Shown here in pieces: positions 1 through 9,235 of a stretch of 64,000 bases of DNA. A program made the translations under genes and the position numbers. This DNA is from Hymenobacter siberiensis. GTDB taxonomy: Bacteria; Bacteroidota; Bacteroidia; Cytophagales; Hymenobacteraceae. The notes below the pieces were generated by a model, which made no database searches, was not told the DNA's origin, and saw nothing but the letters and a program-made list of their open reading frames with translations. Each line of letters opens with the position of its first letter. The stretch's first letter is position 1. The stretch is from contig NZ_JAHLZY020000001.1 of the NCBI RefSeq assembly GCF_018967865.2, positions 3,286,001 to 3,350,000 of the forward strand, in the 5' to 3' direction.

Positions 1-1051
1 AATGAAGGTGCTACTGGACTGGGTGGCCAACCACACCAGCCGCGACAACGCCCTCATCGCCGAGCATCCCGACTGGTACCAGCACGACACCGCCGGCCAG
101 CTGGTGCCGCCCGTGCCCGACTGGACCGACGTGGTGGCGCTGGATTACACCAGCCGCGCAATGCGCCGCTACATGACCGACGCCCTGTCCTGGTGGCTGC
201 GGGAAACCGACATCGACGGCTACCGCTGCGACGTGGCCGGCCTGGTACCCACCGATTTCTGGGACGAAACCCGGCCCGTGCTCGACGCCATTAAGCCAAT
301 ATTTATGCTGGCCGAATGGGACGAGCTCTACCCTTCGGGCGGGCTGAGCTGGGAGGAATTCGACTCCGATACGCGACTGCTCGAAAAGGCCTTCGACATG
401 AGCTTCGGCCTGCGCCTGCATTACCTGCTCGACCGCATTGCCGAGGGCCACGCCACCCTGGCCGACATAGACACTTACCTGGCCGCCGAGCGCGAAAAAT
501 ACCCGCCCACGGTGTACCTCATGCACTTCACCAGCAACCACGACGTGAACAGCTGGGACGGCACCGAGTACGAGCGCCTGGGGCCGCTGGCGCAGCCCTT
601 CGCCGTGCTCACGGCCCTGCTGCCGGGCATGCCCATGCTGTATTCGGGCCAGGAAGCAGGCCTGAACCGCCGGCTGGAATTTTTCGGCCACGATACCATC
701 GAGTGGGGAGATTTCCCGCTCCAAGACTTCTACACGCGTCTTTTTCAGCTCAGGAAAACCCATGCGGCCCTGGCCAACGGCGACCCCGCCAGCCAGCTCC
801 GCCGCCTGCCCGGCCCGGCCGATACCTACGCCTTCACCCGCTCCAAAGGCGACGCGGCCGTGCTCTGCGCCGTGAACATTGCCGCCGAGGCCCGGGCGGT
901 GCCCGCCGTGGCCGGCCAGTGGCGGGATTTATTCAGCGATGAAGCCATGACGCTGAGCCCCGGCCAGCCGCTTGAAGTGCCGGCTCACGGCTGGCAGGTA
1001 TTGGTGGCTGAGCCCGCTGCCAGCCAACCTTCGGCGTTGATTATCGGTTAG
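1..1051 (+). CDS. GH13 alpha-amylase family protein, 3' part (5' end outside window)
   Basis: This is the C-terminal 349 residues or so of a glycoside hydrolase family 13 enzyme acting on alpha-glucans or maltodextrins. The four GH13 signature regions are visible, numbering from the ATG at 2: DWVANHT (residues 6-12), GYRCDVAG with the likely nucleophile Asp77, LAEW with the likely acid/base Glu105, and SNHD with the transition-state Asp at about 181. Region I normally lies well inside the barrel, so the ATG at base 2 is an internal Met and the true start is upstream of the window. After the barrel comes a short beta domain ending near residue 349. Substrate cannot be told from this part. The reading frame is intact to the TAG at 1049-1051. 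Confidence 0.93.
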   Translation, partial: MKVLLDWVANHTSRDNALIAEHPDWYQHDTAGQLVPPVPDWTDVVALDYTSRAMRRYMTDALSWWLRETDIDGYRCDVAGLVPTDFWDETRPVLDAIKPIFMLAEWDELYPSGGLSWEEFDSDTRLLEKAFDMSFGLRLHYLLDRIAEGHATLADIDTYLAAEREKYPPTVYLMHFTSNHDVNSWDGTEYERLGPLAQPFAVLTALLPGMPMLYSGQEAGLNRRLEFFGHDTIEWGDFPLQDFYTRLFQLRKTHAALANGDPASQLRRLPGPADTYAFTRSKGDAAVLCAVNIAAEARAVPAVAGQWRDLFSDEAMTLSPGQPLEVPAHGWQVLVAEPAASQPSALIIG

Positions 1052-1081
1052 CAAAGCTTGTCTTTCACAATAATATCTCCT

Positions 1082-2047
1082 ATGCAAACCCGTGAACTCG
1101 GCCGCTCCGGCCTCCAAATTTCGCCCCTCATGCTGGGCGGCAACGTCTTTGGCTGGACTATTGACGAAGCCACTTCCTTCGCCGTGCTCGATGCTTTCGT
1201 GGCCAACGGCGGCAATGCCATCGACACAGCCGACGCTTATTCCGTGTGGGTGCCCGGCCACGTCGGCGGCGAGTCCGAAACCATCATTGGCAAGTGGCTG
1301 CGGCGGCGCGGCCGGCGCGATGATGTCATCATCGCCACTAAAGTGGGCTGGGAGGTGAATGCCGACAACAAGGGCCTGAAAAAGGACTACATTCTGCGCG
1401 CCGTGGAAGGCTCGCTCCAGCGCCTGCAAACCGATTATATCGACCTGTACCAATCGCATAAGGACGACCCGACCACGCCCGTGGAGGAAACCCTCGAAGC
1501 CTACGCTCAGCTGGTGAAGGAAGGCAAGGTGCGCGTTATCGGCGCATCCAATTTCACTGCTGCCCGCCTGCAGGAGTCGCTGGCGGCCAGCACCAAACAC
1601 GGTTTCCCGCGCTACGAGACGCTGCAAAACCTGTATAATCTGTATGACCGGGCAGATTTTGAGCAGAACCTGGCCACGCTCCTGCTGCAGGAAAACATCG
1701 GCGCGATTCCGTACTACGGCCTTGCCGCCGGCTTCCTCACCGGCAAGTACCGCGACCAGGTCGACCTGCAAAAAAGCGCGCGCGGCACCGGCGTCGGCCA
1801 GAAATATCTCAACGACAAGGGCCTGACCCTGCTCACCGCTCTCGATGCCGTGGCCGACCGCCAGCAGGCCACCCTTGCCCAGGTGGCCCTGGCCTGGCTG
1901 ATGCAGGCGCCGGCCGTGACCGCGCCCATCGCCAGCGCCACCAGCGTGGGCCAGGTCACGGAGCTGCTCGAAGCCACCGAGCTGCGCCTCACGGCCGAGG
2001 ATTTGGAAACGCTGGAAACGACGCAGGCGGTGCCGGCAGTAAAGTAG
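1082..2047 (+). CDS. Aldo/keto reductase
   Basis: A 321-residue NAD(P)H-dependent oxidoreductase of the aldo/keto reductase superfamily, expected to fold as a cytosolic TIM barrel and reduce aldehydes or ketones. The sequence opens with TRELGRSGLQISPLMLGG, followed by the catalytic tetrad in the usual order: Asp and Tyr in DTADAYS, Lys in ATKVGWE, and His in YQSHKDD. The SNF motif and the C-terminal nucleotide-binding region are present. I chose the ATG at 1082 because the family conservation starts there; an in-frame TTG at 1058 would add eight unconserved residues. It lies 30 bases downstream of the amylase gene and may share its transcript. A palindromic terminator follows. The physiological substrate is unknown. 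Confidence 0.9.
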   Translation: MQTRELGRSGLQISPLMLGGNVFGWTIDEATSFAVLDAFVANGGNAIDTADAYSVWVPGHVGGESETIIGKWLRRRGRRDDVIIATKVGWEVNADNKGLKKDYILRAVEGSLQRLQTDYIDLYQSHKDDPTTPVEETLEAYAQLVKEGKVRVIGASNFTAARLQESLAASTKHGFPRYETLQNLYNLYDRADFEQNLATLLLQENIGAIPYYGLAAGFLTGKYRDQVDLQKSARGTGVGQKYLNDKGLTLLTALDAVADRQQATLAQVALAWLMQAPAVTAPIASATSVGQVTELLEATELRLTAEDLETLETTQAVPAVK

Positions 2048-2075
2048 GTTGGTATAAGCACCTGTTGCACGTTTC

Positions 2076-2122
2076 AAAAGAACGTCATGCCTCGGCTGCG
2101 CTCGGCATGACGTTCTTTTTTT
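2076..2122. terminator. Palindromic element (ACGTCATGC family), likely terminator
   Basis: Arms AAAAGAACGTCATGCC (2076-2091) and GGCATGACGTTCTTTT (2104-2119) are perfect inverted repeats around a 12-base loop, followed by a T run. It sits just after the aldo/keto reductase stop, as expected for an intrinsic terminator. The same core recurs at about 7904, 13727, 20599, 27727 and 50306. Confidence 0.8.
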
Positions 2123-2224
2123 GCCGAAAATCCCTGAATTTCCTAACCTAGGTTAAGCCCCGGCCGGCGCAACTTGCACCCCTCCTACCCCCATCGCCTC
2201 CCACCCTCAAACCCTTAAATAAGC

Positions 2225-3253
2225 ATGTCCCTCACCAACACCCGCGTCAAACTTGCCTCGCGCCCCGTGGGGCTGCCGCAGCCGGCCAATTTCGATATTG
2301 AAACCATTGAGGTGCCCTCGCTCGAAGACGGCCAAGTGCTGGTTAAAATCAGCTTTATCTCCCTCGACCCCGCCATGCGCGGCTGGATGAACGAGGGCCG
2401 CAGCTACATCAAGCCCATTGCCATTGGCGACGTGTTTCGGGCCGGCGTGGCCGGGCAGATAGCCGAGTCGAAAAGCCCCGCCTTCGCCGTGGGCGACTAC
2501 GTGACCGGCAGCCTCGGGGTGCAGCAGTACGCCGTGGTGGGAGCCGGGGCCACCGACCCGCGCAGCCCCGAATACCTCGTGAAAGTTGACCCCAGCATCG
2601 TGCCGCTCGAAGCCTACCTGGCCACCCTCGGCATGCCGGGCATGACGGCCTACTTCGGCCTGCTCGACACAGGCCAGCCCAAGGCGGGCGAAACCGTGGT
2701 GGTATCCGGCGCGGCCGGGGCCGTGGGCAGTGTGGTGGGCCAGATTGCCAGGCTCAAAGGCTGCCGCGTAGTCGGCATCGCCGGCGACCAGGAAAAGTGC
2801 GACTACTGCGTGCAGACGCTCGGCTTCGATGCCTGCATCAACTACAAAACCGACAACGTGCGCCAGGCCCTGCGCGCCGCCTGCCCGCAAGGCATCGACG
2901 TGTATTTCGACAACGTGGGCGGCGAAATTCTCGACCTCGTGCTGGAGCAAATCAGGCTGAAGGCGCGCATAGTCATCTGCGGGGCCATTTCGCAGTACAA
3001 CAGCACCACCGGCGTACGCGGCCCCGCCAACTACCTCTCGCTGCTGATGAACCGCGCCCGCATGGAAGGCATCGTGGTGTTCGACAACGCCGCCAACTAC
3101 GGCACGGCCGCCCGCGAAATGGCCGGCTGGATTAAAGAAGGCAAGCTGCACTCGCCCAAAATCCAGGTCGAGCACGGCGTCAAAAATTTCCTCCCGGCGC
3201 TGCTGAAGCTGTTTTCGGGCGAGAATTTCGGCAAGCTGGTACTGGTTCCGTGA
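2225..3253 (+). CDS. NADP-dependent oxidoreductase (zinc-free MDR, CurA/prostaglandin reductase type)
   Basis: A 342-residue medium-chain dehydrogenase/reductase of the zinc-independent branch that reduces carbon-carbon double bonds of enones using NADPH. Visible are the family N terminus (ISFISLDPAMRGWMNE), an N-terminal GroES-like region to about residue 125, and a Rossmann domain with the nucleotide-binding signature SGAAGAVGSVVGQIA near residue 165. The later FDNVGGEILD and VICGAISQYN segments are typical of the leukotriene B4 12-hydroxydehydrogenase and CurA families. No structural or catalytic zinc cysteine cluster is present. It begins 105 bases after the preceding palindromic terminator, so it probably has its own promoter. 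It converges on the large surface-protein gene, with a 64-bp perfect palindrome between them. Confidence 0.9.
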   Translation: MSLTNTRVKLASRPVGLPQPANFDIETIEVPSLEDGQVLVKISFISLDPAMRGWMNEGRSYIKPIAIGDVFRAGVAGQIAESKSPAFAVGDYVTGSLGVQQYAVVGAGATDPRSPEYLVKVDPSIVPLEAYLATLGMPGMTAYFGLLDTGQPKAGETVVVSGAAGAVGSVVGQIARLKGCRVVGIAGDQEKCDYCVQTLGFDACINYKTDNVRQALRAACPQGIDVYFDNVGGEILDLVLEQIRLKARIVICGAISQYNSTTGVRGPANYLSLLMNRARMEGIVVFDNAANYGTAAREMAGWIKEGKLHSPKIQVEHGVKNFLPALLKLFSGENFGKLVLVP

Positions 3254-3290
3254 GGCCGACACCTGGCATAATAGTGACCGGCGCAACAGC

Positions 3291-3354
3291 AGTCACCAAA
3301 CGCCAAAAATCCCCGTCAGCAGCTGCTGACGGGGATTTTTGGCGTTTGGTGACT
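3291..3354. terminator. 64-bp perfect palindrome, bidirectional terminator
   Basis: From AGTCACCAAACG to its exact complement CGTTTGGTGACT the sequence is a perfect inverted repeat with its centre between 3322 and 3323 (CAGCAG|CTGCTG). Internal A5 and T5 tracts flank a GC-rich stem. It separates two convergent genes and ends five bases from the surface-protein stop, so it can terminate both. Confidence 0.85.
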
Positions 3355-3359
3355 CTGAA

Positions 3360-6300
3360 CTATTCGCGCACGAAGCGGCGCGTAGCCGTGCCGTCGGCCG
3401 AGGTAGCGCGCAGCAGATACACTCCGCTGGGCAGGGCGCTCAGGTCGATGGGCTGCTGAGCGGCCGCAGTGGCGGGCAGCGCGGCGCGGTACACCACCTG
3501 CCCTACGGCGTTGAGCACCGTGAGCTGCGTCGGCTGGTGGGTGCCGCTCAGCTCGATGGTCAGTTTGCCGTCGGGCGTGGGGTTGGGGTACACTTGCAGC
3601 GCAGCGGCGGCCAACTGCCGGGCCGTGGCCGTGACCACGAGCGCAACCGACGGCAGCGAGGTGCAGCCCTGCGCCGAGGTGGTGGTAACGGTATAGGAAC
3701 CCAGCTGGGCCGCCGAATTCACCACGTAAGTAAGACCGGCGGCCCCGGCAATGGCTACGCCATTGAAGTAGAACTGGTTGCCGATGGCCGCGCTGCTGGT
3801 GAGCGTGGTGGTGGGGCCATTGTACTGAGCCGTCAGCGTTGGGCGCGTGGGCAGCGCGTTGATGGTCAGCGTAGCCGTGGACGTGGCCCCGCCACAGGCT
3901 CCGGCGCTGCTCACCGTGTTGGTCACGGTGTAGGTGCCGGGCGTGCTGGCGTCCAGGTTGATGGCTCCTGTGCCGGCATTCAGGCTCAGGCCGGTAGTAG
4001 CGGAGAACGTACCGGCGATGGCCCCGGTGGCGAGCGCCGGAGTGGCCGTGCCAGTGGCGCACAGCGAGGCGCTGGCGTAGCTAAAGGCCGCCGAAGCCGG
4101 GGCCGAAATCGTGATGGTGGCCGTGCTGCTGCTGGGGCAGCTGCCACCCACGCTGTACGTCACGGTGTAGGTACCGGGCGTGGAGCTGGCCGGGGCAATG
4201 GTGCCCGTGCCGGCGTTCAGGCTCAGGCCGGCCGTCGAAGCAAAGGTGCCGCCCGTAGTGCCCGCGATGCTGGGCGTGGCGGTAGCGCTGCTAAGGCAAT
4301 AGCCGGTAGCCGCGTAGCTAAACGTGGCCGAGGTGGCCGGGTTCACCGTCACGGCCGTGGCGGGCGAGGTAGCGGCGCAGCCGCTACCGCTGGAGATGAC
4401 CACGGCATAGCTGCCGGCCGCGCTGGCCGAATACGTAGCCGTAGTGGCCCCGGCAATGGGCTGGCCATTGAGCAGGAACTGATACGTAGCCCCGGCCCCA
4501 CCGCCGCCGGCCGTTAGCAGCACCGCGCTGCCCTGGCAGATGGCCGTCGGGCCGGCGGCTACAAGTGTGGCCACCGGCGCGGCGCTGATGGTAATCGGAG
4601 CCGTAGCCGTGGTGGCCGCGCACGAGCCCGACGCCGGAATGGTGTTGGTGACGGTGTAAGTGCCCGCCTGGCTGGCCGCCAGATTCACCACGCCGGAAGC
4701 CAGGTTCAGGCTCAGGCCGGTGGTGGAGGAGAACGTACCAGCGCTGGCTCCGCTGCCGAAGACCGGGGCCACGTTGCCCTGCGCCGCCGCGCAGTAGCTG
4801 GTGACGGGGTAGCTGAATGCCGCCGCCGGGGCCGTGGTGATGGTGACCGCAGTGGTGGCCATTGCCGTGCAGGTGCTGCCCACGGTGTAGGTCACGGTGT
4901 AGGTGCCGGCCGTGCTGGAAGCGGGGTCAATTGTCCCGGTGGTCGTGTTCAGGCTCAGGCCGGCGGGGGCCGCAAACGTGCCGCCCGAGGTACCCGCAAG
5001 CGTGGGCGAGGCGCTGCCGCCACTGGCGCAGAACGTGGACGATGCGTAGGCAAATGCCGCGCTCGGGGCTGCGTTGATGGTGATACTGGCCGTGGCCGTG
5101 CCCGGACAGGGGCTGCCCGCCGAGTAGCTCACGGTGTAAGTGCCGGGCGCGCTGGCGGCCAGATTAATCGCGCCGGTTGCGGCGTTCAGGCTCAGGCCGG
5201 TGGTTGAAGCGTACGTACCGCCAGCGATGGAAACCGTTGGTCCGGGGTTGTTGCCGCCGTTCTGACAGTAACTCGTGGCACCGTAGGCCAGGGTGGGCGT
5301 GGCCACAGGATTCACAGTGAGGGTGGTGCCAGCCGAGGTGGCCGTGCAGCTGCCGGGATTGGTGATGACCACGCTGTAGGTGCCGCCCTGCGTGGCGGCG
5401 TAGGTGGCCGAAACAGCGCCGGCAATAGCCTGGCCGTTCAGCAGAAACTGATAGGTGGCCCCGGTGCTGCCGCCGTTAGCCGTCAGCGTCACGCTATTGC
5501 CCTGACAAAAAGTGGTGGCGCCGCTCACGGCCAGCGCCGCCGCCGGTACCGCGCTGATGCTCACCTGCGTAGTAGCCGAGGCCGCTTGGCAGGCCCCGTT
5601 GGCAGATACGGTGTTGGTCACAGTGTAGGTACCGGGCTGGCTGGCCGCCAGGTTGATGGCCCCGGTGCTGGCGTTCAGGCTCAGACCCGTGGGCAAAGCC
5701 GTGAAGGCACCCGCCGCCGCGCCGGCTACGAGCGTGGCCGTGGGGTTGGCTCCGCTGGCGCAGTAGGCCGCGCTGGCGTAGCTGAAGCCGGCCGCGCCGG
5801 GCGTGGCCACCGTTACCTGCTGGGTGCTGGTGCTGGGGCAGGGCCCGCCCACGCTGTACGTCACGGCATAGGTACCAGCCGTGCTGGCGGCCAGGTTAAG
5901 CTGGCCGGTGGCGGCGTTTATAGTCAATCCGCTGGGAGCAGTAAACGTGCCCCCGGCGTTGCCGCTGATGGTAGGCGTAGGGTTGGCGCTGCTTTGGCAG
6001 TACGACGCCGCGTTGTAGGTGAAGGCGGCCGAAGTGGCCGGATTCACCGTCACGGCCACGGTGCTGGTGTTCGAGCAGCCGTTGCTGGAGGCGGTGAGGG
6101 TATAGGTAGTGGTGATGGCCGCGCCGGTCGCGTTGGTGAGCGAAACCGTGGTTTGGGCCGCGCTGGCATTGGCCAGGCCGGTGGCGGGGCTCCAGCTATA
6201 GGTGTAGCCAGCCACGGCCGCCGAGCCACCCAAGGAGGCCGAGCCGCCCGAGCAGAACGTCTGGGCCGTGCCGGCATTCACCGTTACCACCGGGTTCACC

Positions 6301-7607
6301 GTCACACGCACCGTGGAGCTGCCCACGCAGCCATTGGCCGAAACGGCCGTGAGGGTGTACACGGTAACGCGCGGGGCGGTGCCGGTGTTGGTGCCCGTGA
6401 GGGTAGGCTGCGCCGACGAGGTGCTGCTCAGGCCCGTACTGGGCGACCAGCTGTAAGTAAGGCCGGACACCGGCGCGGTGCCCAATTGGGCAGTCTGCCC
6501 CGAGCAGAGCACCCGGTCGGGACCGGCGCTGGGGGCGGGCAGCGGCTCCACGGTAATGGTCACGGTGGCCGTGGCCGAGCAGTTGCCGTTGTCGCCGGTG
6601 AGGGTGTAGGTAGTCGTGACGGTAGGCGAGGCGATGGGGTTGGCCACGCGGGGGTTGTTGAGGCCGGTGCTGGGGCTCCAGGTATAGTTCTGTGCACCCG
6701 AGGCCGTGAGCGTAGTCGAGCTACCGGCGCAGATGGTCTGGCTCGGCGACACGGTGAGCGACGGCGTGGCACGCACCGTCACCGTGGTCTGAGAGGTGCT
6801 GGCGCAGCCGGCGGCGTTGGTCACCGTCACCGTATAAATGGTCGATGCCGTGGGCGTTGCCGTGGGGCTGGCCACGGTGGTACTGCTCAGGCCGGCGGCC
6901 GGGCTCCACGAGTAGCTGGCGCCGCCGCTGGCATTCAGCGTAACGGACTGGCCGGCGCAGATGGCCACGGCCTGCGGCGTTACGCTGGCGTTGGGCAGCG
7001 CGTTCACAGTCACGCTCACCGATGATGTGGCCGAGCAGCCGTTGGCGCTGGCCGTCACGGTGTAGGTGCCCGAACGGTTCACGGCGACGTTCGAGAGCGT
7101 GGGATTCTGCAGCAGCGAGGTGAAGCCGGACGGGCCGGTCCAGGCGTAGCTGGCCCCCGGCACGGTCGTAGCCGTGAGCAGCAGGTTGCCGCCCACGCAC
7201 AGGGGCGAGTTGCTGCCCGCCGTCACGGTGCCGATGTTAGTGATGGTGAGGTCCTGACCATTGTCCGGGCCGATGGTGGCCGGGCTGGAGGCCACTACCC
7301 GCACGCGGTAGCCCGAGCCCGTGACCACGCCCACCGGCAGCGCACCGTTGATGGTGCCGCCCGCCGTGCCCGACAGCGAACCAATAGCGACCGGCGCGGC
7401 AAACGAGCCCGTTTCGTCCGAAAGTTGGGCCGTGAACACATTAGTCGGGTCGAGGCTGCCACTCACCGTGTAGCTCACGCGCACCACGGTACTTTGGCAA
7501 AAATTCGGCCCGTTCAGCACCGAAGTAGTGATGATAGCGGCCTGGCCCGCGCGGGCCCCGATGATGCTGACCAGCAACAGCAAGTAAAAGAGTAAACGGT
7601 TTTTCAT
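3360..7607 (-). CDS. Large repeat-containing surface protein with T9SS type A sorting domain
   Basis: A 1415-residue secreted protein, probably an adhesin or cell-surface structural protein. The start at 7607 gives a clear signal peptide (MKNRLLFYLLLLVSIIGARA); an upstream in-frame extension of 30 residues lacks signal character. After an N-terminal region come several Ig/PKD-like modules of about 85 residues (patterns such as YTWSPSTGLNN and TYTLT..NGC). Then follow about seven modules sharing GTFA..TGLSLNAATGAINL and PGTYTVTYTVG..C, some alternating with TYQFLLNGQ-type domains. The last ~80 residues match the type A T9SS sorting domain: VYPNPTPDGKLTIEL, then GVYLLRATSADGTATRRFVRE. It should therefore be exported by Sec, moved across the outer membrane by the type IX system, and anchored or released with removal of the tail. 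Composition is rich in Ala, Thr, Ser and Gly. The ligand is unknown. Confidence 0.9.
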   Translation of the reverse strand: MKNRLLFYLLLLVSIIGARAGQAAIITTSVLNGPNFCQSTVVRVSYTVSGSLDPTNVFTAQLSDETGSFAAPVAIGSLSGTAGGTINGALPVGVVTGSGYRVRVVASSPATIGPDNGQDLTITNIGTVTAGSNSPLCVGGNLLLTATTVPGASYAWTGPSGFTSLLQNPTLSNVAVNRSGTYTVTASANGCSATSSVSVTVNALPNASVTPQAVAICAGQSVTLNASGGASYSWSPAAGLSSTTVASPTATPTASTIYTVTVTNAAGCASTSQTTVTVRATPSLTVSPSQTICAGSSTTLTASGAQNYTWSPSTGLNNPRVANPIASPTVTTTYTLTGDNGNCSATATVTITVEPLPAPSAGPDRVLCSGQTAQLGTAPVSGLTYSWSPSTGLSSTSSAQPTLTGTNTGTAPRVTVYTLTAVSANGCVGSSTVRVTVNPVVTVNAGTAQTFCSGGSASLGGSAAVAGYTYSWSPATGLANASAAQTTVSLTNATGAAITTTYTLTASSNGCSNTSTVAVTVNPATSAAFTYNAASYCQSSANPTPTISGNAGGTFTAPSGLTINAATGQLNLAASTAGTYAVTYSVGGPCPSTSTQQVTVATPGAAGFSYASAAYCASGANPTATLVAGAAAGAFTALPTGLSLNASTGAINLAASQPGTYTVTNTVSANGACQAASATTQVSISAVPAAALAVSGATTFCQGNSVTLTANGGSTGATYQFLLNGQAIAGAVSATYAATQGGTYSVVITNPGSCTATSAGTTLTVNPVATPTLAYGATSYCQNGGNNPGPTVSIAGGTYASTTGLSLNAATGAINLAASAPGTYTVSYSAGSPCPGTATASITINAAPSAAFAYASSTFCASGGSASPTLAGTSGGTFAAPAGLSLNTTTGTIDPASSTAGTYTVTYTVGSTCTAMATTAVTITTAPAAAFSYPVTSYCAAAQGNVAPVFGSGASAGTFSSTTGLSLNLASGVVNLAASQAGTYTVTNTIPASGSCAATTATAPITISAAPVATLVAAGPTAICQGSAVLLTAGGGGAGATYQFLLNGQPIAGATTATYSASAAGSYAVVISSGSGCAATSPATAVTVNPATSATFSYAATGYCLSSATATPSIAGTTGGTFASTAGLSLNAGTGTIAPASSTPGTYTVTYSVGGSCPSSSTATITISAPASAAFSYASASLCATGTATPALATGAIAGTFSATTGLSLNAGTGAINLDASTPGTYTVTNTVSSAGACGGATSTATLTINALPTRPTLTAQYNGPTTTLTSSAAIGNQFYFNGVAIAGAAGLTYVVNSAAQLGSYTVTTTSAQGCTSLPSVALVVTATARQLAAAALQVYPNPTPDGKLTIELSGTHQPTQLTVLNAVGQVVYRAALPATAAAQQPIDLSALPSGVYLLRATSADGTATRRFVRE

Positions 7608-7963
7608 GGAGAATGATGTGAGAAAATGGACAGAACGATGGCGCAATGGCCGGCTAGTTAGCACCCCCACATGAGGGCCACATGATGAGCACGCCAAACC
7701 GCCGGTCCCGCCTTCGATGCCCCGCCGCCACGAAAGTTTAAGCCGGCATTAATCTTCTTAACTCCTTCATTTTCCGCTCATTTCCCCTTCATCTTTCTCC
7801 GCTCCTCCTTTGCCCCAATGCAACAGCCCGCCGGCACTCCCTGAGCATCGGCGGGCTGTATTATTCTCAATGCATAGTGGTCAGACAGCCTGACCATTGT
7901 AGAAAGCACGTCGTGCCAAACGCAGCCGAAGCATGACGTGCTTACTTGCTGCACAAAGGCCGG
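7608..7963. other. Intergenic region with two or three hairpins
   Basis: This 356-base stretch lies between two minus-strand genes. It holds the upstream region of the surface-protein gene, a hairpin with arms CAGCCCGCCG (7824-7833) and CGGCGGGCTG (7849-7858), a small TGGTCAG/CTGACCA hairpin near 7879-7898, and an ACGTCATGC-family element at 7904-7943. I see no plausible gene. Confidence 0.7.
7904..7943. repeat. Short ACGTCATGC-family palindrome
   Basis: Arms AAGCACGTCGTGC (7904-7916) and GCATGACGTGCTT (7931-7943) pair with one mismatch. The inner bases CGCAGCCGA match the core of the longer copies. It lies immediately downstream of the transglutaminase gene on the minus strand and may terminate it. 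Confidence 0.7.
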
Positions 7964-8986
7964 CTACTGCGCCGTGATATCCAAAAACTCGTATTTCCGG
8001 GCTACTTCCAGCGGCTGGCCATCGGCTTCAGCGTAGGGGTACACGAAGTAATTGAGGGGCGGACCAGCTTGCCGGGGCGTCAGCTGCACATCACGGCCCC
8101 GAGTGAACTCGACGCGGTTTTCGTCGTGGGCCCCGAAGAAGTAGGCGCGCTTGTCGGGGTTCTTAGCGGCTTCGGAGGCATCGACGGGCACCCAGCCAGT
8201 TTCCGGGGTGAAGAACTCGGCCCAGCAATGGTAGCCTTTGATTTCGCCGTGGCCGCGCTCGGCGGGCAGCGGCAGCCCAATGCTGAAGCGCGCCGGAATG
8301 CCCAGGCTGCGGCAGTAGCCGATGATAATGGCGTGGAAATCGGTGCAGTTGCCGTGCCGGGCGTCGCAGGCGTAGTAGATATCGCCGCGCCCCCAGCCCT
8401 GGCCGGTTTTGTCGTAGGTCACGGTACTCACCACGTGCTCGTAGATGGCGCGGGCTTTTTCGAGCGGCGTTTTGGCTCCGGCTTTGGCCACCACTTCTTC
8501 GGCCTGCTGATGAATGGTGGGGTCGAGCGGCACGAGGCGGTCGGGGGCCAGCCAGCGGGCCAGATTGGGGTCGGTTTTTTCCTTGACGAATTTGGCCGTG
8601 GGCGCATTGGCGCGCAGGTTGAGGTGCTCGCAGCGCGTGATTTGGGCGGTGAGCTTCACCACCAGCGGCGCGGTAGGCACGGTGGCGGCGCGCAGGTGCA
8701 GCATCTGGGTACCGTATTCGCCCTGCTCGATTTTGTAGGGCACCGGCGACTCAATTTTGAGGTCGCGCACCTCCTGCGAGGCATCGGTGTGGGGCACGGG
8801 TAGCCACAAATCCAGGGTTTTGGTGCCGGCCGGGGGCACGGGCACGGTGGCGGTGCTGGTGAGCACGAAGGTGCGGCTACGCGGCGCGGCGGCCGGCTGG
8901 CCCGGGGCACTCAGGCCCGGCAGGTGCACGGCCGCACCCAGCAGCCCCACCCAAATGGCGGGGGAAATCAACAACGAAACGTTCAC
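7964..8986 (-). CDS. Exported transglutaminase-like domain protein
   Basis: A 340-residue protein with a hydrophobic N terminus (about residues 1-30) followed by an Ala/Pro-rich stretch, so probably exported. Its core matches the transglutaminase/protease-like superfamily. The catalytic triad is visible: Cys in RHGNCTDFHA, His in KGYHCWAEF, and Asp in WVPVDASEA. An N-terminal beta-rich region (TATVPVPPAGTKTLDLWLPVP) precedes it, as in other bacterial members of this type. These proteins act as peptidases or transamidases, and the substrate is not predictable here. The nearest good -7 element on this strand (9228-9235) is about 240 bases upstream, with a strong palindrome between it and the start. 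Confidence 0.88.
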   Translation of the reverse strand: MNVSLLISPAIWVGLLGAAVHLPGLSAPGQPAAAPRSRTFVLTSTATVPVPPAGTKTLDLWLPVPHTDASQEVRDLKIESPVPYKIEQGEYGTQMLHLRAATVPTAPLVVKLTAQITRCEHLNLRANAPTAKFVKEKTDPNLARWLAPDRLVPLDPTIHQQAEEVVAKAGAKTPLEKARAIYEHVVSTVTYDKTGQGWGRGDIYYACDARHGNCTDFHAIIIGYCRSLGIPARFSIGLPLPAERGHGEIKGYHCWAEFFTPETGWVPVDASEAAKNPDKRAYFFGAHDENRVEFTRGRDVQLTPRQAGPPLNYFVYPYAEADGQPLEVARKYEFLDITAQ

Positions 8987-9059
8987 GGCAACAAGGCAAC
9001 TGGTTGCTGCTGGCGGGCGTCGGCCAAGCTGGAAGCCGGTTTCTTGTTACTGGCTGCTG

Positions 9060-9111
9060 GTTGCCGGGTTTTAATTCGTGGGCAGTCGACAACGAATTAA
9101 AACCCAGCAAC
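9060..9111. repeat. Palindrome with GTTTTAATTCGT arms
   Basis: Left arm GTTGCCGGGTTTTAATTCGT (9060-9079) pairs with ACGAATTAAAACCCAGCAAC (9092-9111), with one mismatch. Outside it lie GGTTTCTTGTTACTGG (from about 9037) and GAAACCAGAAACC (to about 9132), the same words that build the palindrome in front of parA. Confidence 0.75.
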
Positions 9112-9227
9112 GAGGAGCGCGAAACCAGAAACCTACTCTCGGCGGCCACCACTGCGTGCGATGCCCGCCAACGCGACGCTTACATAAGCGCCCGCCAGTC
9201 GGGGCCGACCAGACCCCAGCAGTAAGG

Positions 9228-9235
9228 CAAAGGTA
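9228..9235 (-). promoter_or_regulatory. Candidate -7 element TACCTTTG
   Basis: On the minus strand this reads TACCTTTG, the Bacteroidota TAnnTTTG -7 motif. It is the best candidate promoter for the transglutaminase gene but would give a leader of about 240 bases containing a hairpin. Confidence 0.45.

Noticed and set aside
3976..5700. Regular repeats that could suggest a CRISPR array
   Set aside because: The repeats are in frame within the surface-protein gene, about 230 bp or more apart, and encode protein modules; no cas genes are present.
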